A stretch of DNA of 64,000 bases from Linnemannia schmuckeri (lineage: Eukaryota; Mortierellomycota; Mortierellomycetes; Mortierellales; Mortierellaceae), in contig JANATG010000001.1 in the NCBI GenBank assembly GCA_029449235.1, positions 4,092,001 through 4,156,000 on the forward strand, written 5' to 3'. Both the position numbers and the translations under genes were made by a program. Position 1 is the stretch's first letter; each line of letters starts with the position of its first letter. The notes beneath the pieces are model-generated. The model was not told the origin of the DNA. It worked only from the letters and a program-made list of their open reading frames with translations, and ran no database searches. Of the stretch, positions 10,189-20,538 are shown piece after piece.

Positions 10189-10593
10189 CTGTTGCACCAC
10201 TCACTAATGGAGATGGGAAAAACAAAAATAAAATTGAGTGAAGCGCGTGGCCAGCTTTGGACTGAACTCACCCACCTCTGTTCTCGGTTGTCTGTTGTTT
10301 CGTTCCACCCACCCTTCCTTTCCTTCCTTTCCCCTCCTACACCAGGGTCACTTTCTTAACCTAGCCTTCTTCAACAACCAACCTTGCCATCTCTTCTTTG
10401 GCTAGTGCACCCAGTGTCCAAGGGAGACGAACACTCATCTCCAGCCAACTCCCCGAAACACCATGGTAACCCTCCTCTTTCAGCAACGAAAAAGAACGCC
10501 ACCATTTCATCGCGCCCAAAGGATAAAAAGGGCAACTTGAATGAACAGGTTACCTTTCAAAGTACTGACACTACACTCGCTACGACCTCGTAG
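10189..10593. other. Intergenic and USP 5' leader with strong-context uORF
   Basis: Holds the 3' end of TATDN1 and the pyrimidine-rich leader of the USP gene. An ATG at 10463 has near-ideal context (caccATGg) and opens a 25-codon frame ending at 10540. Alternatively the same ATG could be a tiny first exon spliced from GT at 10466 to the AG at 10592-10593, immediately before the main ATG. I cannot tell these apart from sequence alone. Confidence 0.5.
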
Positions 10594-13500
10594 ATGCAAC
10601 CGACCAAGCTGGCGCAGCGCATGAAGAAGGACGCTGGCTCCTCGACAACCAATGGAGTTTCAAAAAAGCGGAAAGGCTCCTTCAACACTCTGTGGGGTAG
10701 TGCCGACTTTGATGGATATGGCGTCAACGGCGTTGGTGACCACAGCGACGAACAGGACGAGAGCAAGGATACCGGCAACATCAATCCCGCCCCTATCCCA
10801 CGCAAAAGAAAATCCGGAGGAGTTAGTGGTGATACTAAAATTGGTGGCGCTGAGGTCAAAACAAGCCAGCTTCGGGAGGACACCCCGTCAAAGAAACAGA
10901 AATCAGGAACAGCGCCACCCAACCCACCTGTCAACTCGGCCTTTGTCAACTTTTTCAACAGGGTCCAAGTCAACGACATCAAGAAACCCAAGGAGTTGGC
11001 GTCACCTTCATCGGTGACAGCATCCTCACCACCTTCCGCTCCATCCCAGACAGTCTCAGTACCCCAGCCCACCAAGTCTTTGAAGGAGATGTTTGACCGA
11101 TCAACAAGGTCGCTTCGACCATCGGAGACGCCTACAGAGAACGGTCCCCAGGAGGGTGCTATAAAGGCAAATGTCAAATCAATTGGCGTGATGGGTCAAA
11201 CGCCACCATCATTAGAAAAATCCAAGCCGCTCGATTCTGAACCGGTACCGCGGGAGGCAGGAAAGAGGAACGACAGCGTTACCAAAACCAGCACGAGCAC
11301 GAACGAGCCAAATGTTGCTGAATCAGTATCAGAGATGATGGACGTGGATGACGATGAATCAGCGCAGTCAACGTCAGGCAGGCCCAAAAAGTCCTCAGCC
11401 AAATCTCGGTCAAAGTCAACAACGTACAAAAAGGTTGCTACCACCGAGGAATTGGAGGATAACCCAAGGACAACACCTGCCAAAGGATCAGGAACCAAGA
11501 AGCAGAAGCCAGTAGCGACAGATGAGCAAGATTCGGAGACCAAGGTCGAGTACGCGGCTGAGGCACCAAAGGAAGACTCACCCAAGGATGATCCTCCAAA
11601 GAATAGATCGGTGCTTGAGTTTTTCAAGTTCCAACCAAAGTTAGAGGTGAAAGTTGCGGATACTCCTCAAGTCAAGGCAGCAGCAGGAACAACGTTCGGC
11701 GGGGAAGCAGAATTGGCTACAACTAAAATAACAACAAAAAGGGACCAGGACCAGGATCGAGCACCGATGAATAGTCGACCTCAGAGCTATTCCTCAAAGC
11801 CTGTCACTCCGTCATTTTCCGCTTCAGTCGAGAGCACCATATCAGGACCGACCGATGAATCACTCAAGGGAGATACCAAGGAGGTCGTCCTGGAAGAGCC
11901 AGCACCATTGGTCGACGAGGCGTCGTCCCTAAGCGAGTCGGAGAAGCCAGCCCAGTCGAGACGACGGAGACTTGTCAGAGCCAGCCATCTTCAGCGCACC
12001 TACAACGAATCTTCCAGCAGTGATGAAGAACAAGAAGAATTAGTTCAGACCGATCGGAAACGACGCGTACCCAAGGAATACAAGCAGAACGACGGAGCAG
12101 GGCGAGACACTGACCCTTTGCCAGAGTCTGAAACGGAGCCAGAGGCAGAACCCGAACAGGAACCCGCTCATGTTGCCGCTTCCAGACAGCTTTTCAAGTC
12201 ATACTTTGGAAGCACCAGTTCTCTGCCACCTGCGCCTAAGGTACCCAAGGAGCCCGTCCCTGAGGCCAATAACGAGACAGGGTTCTTCGATCTCGGCGTG
12301 GCACGGCCCGCGCAGAAGACGTATTCCAAGAAGCCCGCCCCGGTCTTGAAGAGGAAAGCCCAGAAGAAGCGCTCGGCCTTTTCGGGAAGTGATGAGCCAG
12401 AATCTGACCGCGACAGTCGTTCAGACGACGATCTCTCTGACTTTGAGATCAAGGTGGACGAGAAGCCGGATCCCAACCAAAAGTCCATCAGTTCCATGTT
12501 CGCCAAGGCGACACCACGTCCAACATGGGCCCTTCCTGTCGTCAAACCCGAGCGACGAAAGAAGTTAACGCCACAATCTCAGTCGCTACTCTCAGGAGGT
12601 CTTGTCAATGTTGGCAACACCTGTTATCTGAATTCCGTTCTCCAAGCGCTTCGCAACACCCCAGGATGCACAGACACGCTCTATTTGATGATGCGGCGGA
12701 TCCTGGAGTCGGCAGAGATAACAGGTCGGGATCTCAAGTCTGGAACTTACAAATGGAGGATATTCGAGCAAGTCATCACAACTTTTCATGATCTGGATGA
12801 CAGAGAAGGCCGAAGCTCGGCCGATCAAATCTACGAGAGGTCCCTCTGCCCGAAACAGATTATCGAAACCTTACGGTAAGTTTGTCAACAGTTGAATTCC
12901 TTTTACTTTTTCAATCCTGATATCTGTTCTAACCCAAGTCTTTTCATAATCTACGTATATGGTAGCGGTGGAAAGTCACAGTTCAACACTTCAGGACAGC
13001 AGGATGTACCCGAGTTTCTTCTCTACCTGATCAGTCATTTTGACGATATCCAAAAGGCAGCTCAGAGGATGGGTGCGAAAGCAGAAATCATGCTGAAAGC
13101 CAACGCGAAAATTGAAACCGAGACTGAGACTGAGACGAAGACCGCCACTTCAACTTTGCCAGCAACTTCGATAGTAACCTCGCCTTCATCCTCCGCTTCA
13201 TCTTTGTCATCGAACTTATCTTTGTTTTCATATTCGACCACATCCTTGACAACAATGACAACAGTAACATCAGCTGCGAATTGGGAGCCTGTAAACGACC
13301 TCTTTCAGATCAGTACAGAGCGCGTCCAAGTGTGTGCCAAATGCAACAAGGTGACGATCAAGAACGACCGCGATTTCGATTTGACAGTACAAATCGACAC
13401 TGCGAACCCGGGACTGGTCCGTGATCTGGAATGGGGCATCTCGGATACGATGAAGCAGGAAGTCACGACCGAGGACAACAAGCGGTATTGTGAGCGGTGC

Positions 13501-14266
13501 AAGACGAACGAACACGCCCACATGTCGAATTTTTTCACGTCATTGCCCAAGATTATGATTTTGCGGCTCCAGCGGTCCAACTTTATGCAGGGTGCGGTCA
13601 AAATCCCTAATGGCGTCGCGTGTTCGCAACGGATGAATTTCAGGCAGTGGATGTCGAGCACCTACCAAGGCGATCATCCTGACTATGGTAAGATTTGATA
13701 TCTGAACTTTGATTGTTTAATTTGCTCTGCACGTTGTTGTTATATCCGTGCATTATAAACAAACCATTTGTCGATTTCTTATGAATCCGCTACAGAGCTA
13801 TGCGCTATTATTGTACACCGTGGTCGAGAGATGTTTGCTGGACATTATTTTGCGTACATCAGGAAAGACATTGAGATCGAGACGACTATCACTGAGCCGG
13901 ATGGAGAATCATGGATCGAAAAGAAGTCGTACAGTTGGTATGTCGCTATTGTCGATAGCCTTGTCGTGATGCGGACAAAGTTAGCTTTTTGGGCCTTAAA
14001 CACTAACGCGTCGCCAACTAACAATTCTGAATATTAGGCTTAAGTACAACGACTCGTCTGTGGACCCGGTATCGGATGAAGACATGGAAAAGCTATTTTC
14101 TGGAAACGTCAAGAAAACCGCCACTATCGACGGCAGTAGTCCTGGAGAGAACAACAAGGCCCATATCTCGGGAGAGGACAAGATAGACCTTTCGGCTTTG
14201 ACAAGCATCCTCGACAGTCATGTCGCCACTCCTTATGTGTACCTCTACCGGCGGCTCGACAAATAA
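10594..14266 (+). CDS. USP-family ubiquitin-specific protease with long disordered N-terminus
   Basis: Four exons: 10594-12875, 12966-13687, 13796-13937, 14038-14266; 1124 aa. Residues 1-660 are low-complexity and charged with basic nuclear-localisation-like clusters. The peptidase C19 domain runs from about 665 to the end: Cys box GLVNVGNTCYLNSVLQAL (catalytic Cys677), QQDVPEFLLYL, a CAKC...CERC zinc-finger pair in the fingers region, and the His box VHRGREMFAGHYFAYIR (His1018). It ends in TPYVYLYRR, as USPs do. A Ser/Thr-rich insert interrupts the catalytic domain around 820-865. Five short PIP-box-like motifs in the N-terminus (114-121, 160-167, 337-344, 531-538, 629-636) suggest PCNA contact, similar in logic to USP1-type PCNA deubiquitinases, but the exact subfamily is not proven. 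The start abuts an in-frame TAG, so the true 5' end could lie upstream if spliced. Confidence 0.9.
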
Positions 14267-14417
14267 TTACCGAGATTTTTGCTTTTTCTCGACCATTGTA
14301 TAACACCTTGTAACACTATATCCGAGCGAATAAGAACTTTTTTTATTCTCTTGTCAAGCTGAAAGAAATGGTCGCTATTTGTACAAAAAATCGACTTTAG
14401 TGTGTGGATTGGAATAC

Positions 14418-16425
14418 TTATTTGTTGGTAGCCAAGAGTTGAACAACCTCCAGCATCAGGTTGTAGCAGTCCGGGTGGTTCCTGTAGTCTTTGAAGGGGT
14501 CAGCATCCTTGGTGAACATGGTGGCCCGGGACTTGACCATGTAGGCAAGGGCGGGGGCCTTGATCCGTGGGTAGCGAGGAGCAACGTCAAACAGGATCCG
14601 GGCGACATTGCGTGAATTCAAGGACAACTCCACCTTTTGTTGACAGAGGGCCGCCAGATCGTCAATTCCGTACAGGTCAGCCGCCAGCATCAGATCTTCA
14701 TACTTGACTGGTTGTCCAAAGACCCTCGTCATTAGGGCGCTAGGAAGCCATTGTGCGGTCTCTCGGTCTTGTTGCGAGACAGCATCGGACACAGTGCGGT
14801 CGTCACTGTCTGTGTTGTTGGATTTAGTGCTGCTGAAGGTGAAACGCTCAGCGCTCGGGGCCAGGTTGGTTTCGCCGGTGTAGATGTATTGGAGCAATAC
14901 AAGAAAGACGGCCGAGGACACCTGGTCGATCACAAACGTCAAAGTCCTAGGTCCCGCTCCTGGGGTTGTTCCGATTGTCTCCTTGTCAGATTTCGTGGCT
15001 TCGGCGGTTGCAGTTGCCTCAGTAGTCGAGTCCGCAGACTTCTCTGCCGTAGCTGATTCCTGGCTTTCGGTTGTTTCATTCTTGATGGTGGTGGTAGTGG
15101 TGCTGCCCTCAACAGCTCCCAGCTCACATTCCAGCTTTGACAGGTCTGGAGTTTCGGACTCTGAGAAAGATAAGTCACCAGCAGAGTCGTCAGCCTGGCT
15201 TCCAATATCCGTGAAAGAAGTGACGCTGCCAGTCTCGTCCTCGTGATTCGACAAAATCCTCGTCATTTTGCCCTCGTCCACATTCTCGTGAGCCTCTCCA
15301 GTCGTAATGACTTTCGCCACGGCATCATTGACTGCTTTTCGTTGCGCAAGGGACAAACCAACTGTGGCAGCATCGGAAGCAGTCCTTTGGACAGCGTCGT
15401 CGATCATTTTGGCAAAGACTTTACTCTGGCTCAGTACAACACGGTGAGCCCAAAGACCTACATCGGCCGCGTTACGATCATTGGGAAAGACAAAGCAGAT
15501 ATCGACAGAGTAAGGGTCTTTGAGGAACCGGGGTAGGATATCATGGTTCTTGGGTGAAGGGGACAGAGGTGCGCGAGCGACGGTTGGAGCAGTGGAGAGG
15601 ACGATATGGAACTCGAACGCGTGTGTGTCTGTCGAGACCTTGTCCAAATCAATCGTTCCTGTCCAAATTTTATATGCAAGGTCGGAAGGTTAGTTCACTT
15701 ACGATGTAGCCTATATTTTTAAAAAGTCAAAAGACGTGAGAACACAAATTCGAGAACACACAAAACAAGCTTCCAGTACCTTTGATGACCTTTCCATCAA
15801 GAAGATCCTTCTCGGCAATCGGAAAAGTCACAAACCGACTAGGATCCTTCTTGGGGATAAACGTCATAGATTTGTACTGCCGAATATCCAGATCCGTCGG
15901 CGAAGAAGTCGTCTTGTCCTTCGAAAAGACCTGCCCGTTATGCCATGAGACTTCAATCTCAAGCTGACCGCCCTTGACTTGCATAGCAGAGATGGGTAGA
16001 GAGCCGGCCTGCTGCTGCGAAAAGTTGACTTTGATGAACCAGGTAGAGGAGCCGTCGGTGCGCGCCTGGGTCGCAGTGCTGAGGAGGGTTGTGCGTTCGA
16101 CAAACGAGTACCGGCTCTTGACGGGTAGGGTCAGCTCGTGGATTTTTGGTGTCCCATAGAGGGTTGTGTCGAATGTCGTGGTCGGGGTGAATGGGGCGAA
16201 TGCCGAGGAGGGTGCGAAGGAGGATGCCGTCGGTGCGGGTGCGAATGGGGATGTCGAGGACGCGAACGGGGATGTCGTGGGTACGGCCGAGGCTGACGCG
16301 AATGGAGATGCTGAAGTTGCTGTGAATGGGGAGCCTGAGACTGGTGCGAAAGGGGAACCCGAGGGTGCGGCCGAGGATGTCGAAAACGTGAAAGAGGATG
16401 GCTTGAAGGGTGACGTATACGACAT
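14418..16425 (-). CDS. MATH-like/BTB domain protein with SPF-repeat N-terminus
   Basis: Two exons: 15780-16425 and 14418-15658, joined at KVIKG|TIDL; 628 aa. Residues 1-90 are a low-complexity tract of repeated SPF/SPFAP units. About 95-215 is a MATH/TRAF-like region (IHELTLPVKSRYSF ... STWFIKVNF ... YKSMTFIPKKD). The BTB fold starts near 253 (NHDILPRFLKDPYSVDICF, GLWAHRVVLSQSKVF), is interrupted by a Ser/Thr/Glu-rich insert of about 140 residues, and resumes at LVLLQYIYTGE. A BACK-like tail (LMLAADLYGIDDLAALCQQKVE) follows. MATH-BTB proteins serve as substrate adaptors for Cullin-3 ubiquitin ligases, the expected role here. It is the first of three paralogues in tandem, convergent with the USP gene (151 bp between stops). 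Confidence 0.87.
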
Positions 16426-16674
16426 TGTTGAGAGTGTATGTATCGAATGTGCGTCGCAAAGGTGAGTTTCGTTCTTATTGTTGGTCCGTGAGGAGGTGTG
16501 TTGGATTCGTGTTTTTGTTTCGTGGGTCGACCCGAAGAAGGAAAAAGGAGAAAAGAGCGCAAGATGCAAAAAGGAGCCAACTTGTCCTTGGCAAAATCCG
16601 GTGGCAAATGAAGGGCACCGAATTTCTAACACGTCACCCGGTCGCGCACTTTATTTTGCCTATGGAACAAAGTA

Positions 16675-18308
16675 GACATGTTCTGTATCATAGCCTGCGT
16701 GATTTCCAGCATCACGCTCTGGCAGTTTGGGCGATCCTTGTTTGCCGCAAACATATCCCTCCCCTCACCCAACAAAGCAACACGATTCCTTATCATATAC
16801 TCCATCGCGCTTTCCTTGATCCTGGGACACTTGGGCGCAAGATCTAAAATTACATCGCAGATGTATTACGCGTGTTAAGCCCAGCCACAATCTTGTCCTC
16901 GTACAGTTGCGCAAGACCCAGAAGTTGATAATGGGTAGCAGCTTTCATCAAGTCCACATAGGTTGTGGTCCCCTTCGTCTTCTTCTTCAAGCCGGGTCCT
17001 TGCTGCGGGTACCATTGGATCAAGGAGGACTTTCGAGGCTCTGCTTGGTAATTGTCATCCTTGGGGTGGAAGGAGTGAGTGTTGGTGCTGGTGCTGAGGA
17101 CAAAATCTGTAAGATCGATGGCGCGGCTAATCTTACCCGTGTAGATGTACCGAAGACGAGCGCAGAATGTCGCTAAGGAGGACTCTTCAAGAATAAAGAT
17201 ATAATTCTGATGATACCTACCGATCCGGATATGGACGTGGTTGTTAACGATGATGCAGTAGGAGTAGGTGTTGAGTTGCTGCTGATGTTGCTTGCAGAGG
17301 GGAAAGTTGAGGGATTCAGGGTCAACGTTCCCCAATCGAAGACATTCGTCGCCGCCTGCGTTGTCGCTGATTGCATATTCATCACTTTCATCGCCTGCAC
17401 ACTCTGCTTGATGGTTTGATTAATTAATTTCGAAGATCTTTCTAATGATACGCATCATGGATGACCGATCCGATTGCAATCGCATATCAACGCTGCTATT
17501 CCACTCGAGCATCAGAGAGAGTGCCCAACGTCCTAGCTTAGGGAAAGAGTCCTCGTTTAGGAAATGAAAGCAGACATCAACCGACGCAGGTGTCCTTTAG
17601 GAGGGAGACATGATGTCGTGGCTGTTGGTTGAAATTATTGGTAGTGATACTGGTGTCGGTGGGTTGCAGGGTGTAAGTGGGTTATAAGGCAACCGTCCTC
17701 GTGGATTTCGAAAGCGCCTCTGGCGTCTCTGTCGAGAGAACGATATCAATGTTCAGCTTTGTGTATGCTATGCCCTTCATATTAATTACGCCTAGGATTA
17801 CAACACCATAAAGTACAAAAAAAAAAAACTACGGAAGTTGACAAAAAATGTTCAGCGATATCTTAATCCGTTACCATCGCCTTCAGCGTTCCTGTGAACA
17901 CAAAACATCTATAAAAAAAAAAAAAAAAAAAAAAAAGAAGAGGGCATTTCACCTTCACAGGTATTCGCCCCTAAAGCGACCAATCGGAAAAACCAGCCTT
18001 GGAGACGTCGGTCAGCGGAAGGAGATGCATGGACTGATACGGGTGAGGGCAGTTCTCAAGAATTCTGAGAGCGTATGTTGACGTTGGATGATCGAGTTAG
18101 TAAACACGGCTGTGTATCTGTCATCGTCGTCATCATAGCAATCATAGCCGTCGTTATGAGGCGAGGTATTATTGAGGTGGACACTCCAGCTAGATGTCCT
18201 GTTGTTAGCCGTGTTCAGTATCAGAGTCAACCACTCGCTTTCGTAAAAGGAGACGTTCCTGATCCTGAGCGTCAATTCTTCGACCAATTCAAGGTCAATG
18301 ACCGACAT
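16675..18308 (-). pseudogene. Decayed MATH-BTB paralogue
   Basis: The first exon remnant (ATG 18308) begins MSVIDLELVEELTLRIRNVSF, clearly a MATH-like start. The frame then shifts; YQSMHLLPLTDVSKAGFPI follows in another frame before stops. An AG at 17793-17792 precedes GVINMKGIAYTKLNIDIVLS, so the intron position of the intact paralogues is retained. After an in-frame TAA come HDIMSPS-stop, SVDVCFHFLNEDSFP, then SSLATFCARLRYIYTGKIS, a tail LMKAATHYQLLGLAQLYED, and after another shift near 16860 the end DVILDLAPKCPRIKESAMEY ... QSVMLEITQ. Every block aligns in order with the flanking genes, but at least three frameshifts and three stops break it. An A24 run lies inside the old intron. Confidence 0.85.
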
Positions 18309-18577
18309 CTTGCAAGGGGGGCGTTTTGAAGTGTAAGAGGAGAGGTGCGGAGGAAGAAGAGGGATATTCGCAAATTGAAAGAAGTTTAGAGAAAAAAACA
18401 AGTAAAAAAAAAATACGTCGTCATTGGAGCTGAGTTTTAAAAGTAGAGATTCTTGGTCTTGGATCTTCAGGAACAGGTCCACATCGTCCTGAACTGCTTA
18501 GCCCAGATTGCAATCGACGCGTTGAAAAAGACGAACTAAATAAGAATCGTTTCAAATAAAAAAAGACGCCGCATAGA

Positions 18578-20312
18578 TCATTTACTGGCCGCCATGAGTT
18601 GAAAGATCTCCATCATAACACTATGGCACTGTGGGTACGTCGTAAACCTCGCAAACATGTCCTTACCCGGTGCAAACAACAGCTCCTTGTTCCGAATCAC
18701 ATACTGCATCGGCCGATACTTGATCATGGGGTACTGGGGCACAATGTCGAATAGGATATGGCCAATGTCGTCCTCGGTCATAAGTGACTCGATGCGTTCT
18801 TGACATGCCGCGGCTAAATCGCGGATCCCGTATTCATGTGCCGCCAACATCAGGTGTTCGTCTTTGAGAATTGTTCGTGTGTCTTCTTTGTCCTTGTCGT
18901 TGTCGCAGGCGGAAGAAGGGGTGAGCCAGTGAATTAAGGTGGAGTCCCGAGACAGGTGTTGAGTTCGGGCTGATGATGATGCTGATGATATCGATTTGTT
19001 GTTGGGTTTGACAGATTCGGAGGGAGCGTTGACTGACAGAACGAATTGAGAGAGTTGAATAGTACTGGAAGTATTGCCGGTGTAGATGAAGCGGAGGAGG
19101 GCACAAAAGGTCTCCAAAGAGAACTTTTCAATAACCATATTCAAAGTCGTTTCTTTTTTCGTGCGAGTGCTCGTGTCAGGCGTTGTATGACTGACGATAT
19201 CAACGTGAGCAACAGCGGTTCCCAGTCCAGTTCTGGATCCAGCCCTTGATCGAGGTGCAGCCTTGTCAACAGAGTCGCCGATCTTGCGGTGTTTCTTTTG
19301 CCTCTTACTTCTGTCATGTCCAGAATCACTAATAAAATCGTCGATGTTGTCGTGGTGATCAATGTCAACAAACGATGACGTACTGCTGGAGTCGTCCTCG
19401 TCTTGGATCGATATTTGTTCGCTCGTAGTCTTGACTTGTTCTTTCTTTTTTGCTGCTTCTTGCAATAGTTGTTGATGTTTGGCGAGTGTCGCAGACCTGG
19501 TAGATTCCTCCATTGTTGAAGCCTTGAGGTCATCATTTACAGCAGCTGCCATGGCATCGTGGTCAGCAGCAGCCATGACGGCAGGGTGGTCGGCCTGTCC
19601 CTGTCTGACATCTCCATCAATAATACCTGTAAAAACCTTGTTCCGTGACAGGACCAGCCGGTGAGCCCACAGTCCATAATTAGGGTACACTTTGTCGTTC
19701 GGAAAGAGGAAGCAGACGTCGACTGAGTGAGGGTCCTTGAGGAACAAAGGCAAAATATCATGGTTCTTGATAGGTGGTGGAGGTGGGTTGTATGGAGTCC
19801 GGGCCATTGTTGTCTCGGTGGTGAAGACGACATCAAACGATGAGGTCTGGGCTGTTGGGCTGGTCTTCACCGCTGCCTGTGCGATGGATCCTAAACGTTA
19901 AACAAAAAAAGTGAAACGGTTAAAGATCACATTCACTATGATTATAAGTTCATAGAAAAAGTAACGTACCTTTGATAGCCTTTCCGTCAACCAACGCGGA
20001 AGCAGGGACATCAAATGCCACCGCCCTAGTGGCATCCCCAATAGGCACCAGATGCATCGACTTGTACAACGATAGGTTGATATCCGCGGGCACCGACAAA
20101 TCATACATATTCCTGCGTTGACCTCTCGGGTAACACACCAAGACTTGGATCTTACTGGTCGCTCTTTCGTATAAAAGTTCGATACACCAGAAAGGGGTAT
20201 CCCGTGTTCTGTCGGTGGATAGGATCATGGATTTTTCGGCGGTGATGATTGCGTCTCGTATGCGGAAAGTTACTTCTGTGACCTTGGGTAATGGGTAGTA
20301 TTTCACCAACAT
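18578..20312 (-). CDS. MATH-like/BTB domain protein
   Basis: Two exons: 19970-20312 and 18578-19890, joined at KAIKG|SIAQ; 551 aa. I chose the ATG at 20312 (context gccATGt) over one 60 nt upstream, which has a T at -3 and would add a low-complexity lead. Residues 1-115 are MATH-like (VTEVTFRIRDAIITAE, STDRTRDTPFWCIEL, YKSMHLVPIGDATRAV). The BTB runs NHDILPLFLKDPHSVDVCF to GLWAHRLVLSRNKVF, then an acidic/low-complexity insert of about 130 residues, then FCALLRFIYTGNTS. The tail ends LMLAAHEYGIRDLAAACQER and MMEIFQLMAASK. Expected role: Cullin-3 substrate adaptor. The intron site is identical to that of the 14418 paralogue, showing tandem duplication. Confidence 0.88.
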
Positions 20313-20538
20313 GGCTGCTGGGCGAGGTGGGGTGGGAGTTTGAGAGAAAGGGGTGTGTAAAAAAAAGGGCATGCAACGTCACCCACTCCACAACACCATG
20401 TGATATTGGGTGATATGAACATACCCTTGCGCCTACACTGGAAGTGTGCTTTGCCCAGGGAGCGAAAAAAATCTGTATTACATTAAATTACGACTCCTGA
20501 TAGCACGAGCTCAACACTACAAAAAAGAAAAGCGACCT

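Noticed and set aside
10384..10593. 70-codon frame directly upstream of the USP start
   Set aside because: Begins at TTG and ends at the TAG touching the main ATG; composition is leader-like. The nearby strong-context ATG is reported as a finding instead.
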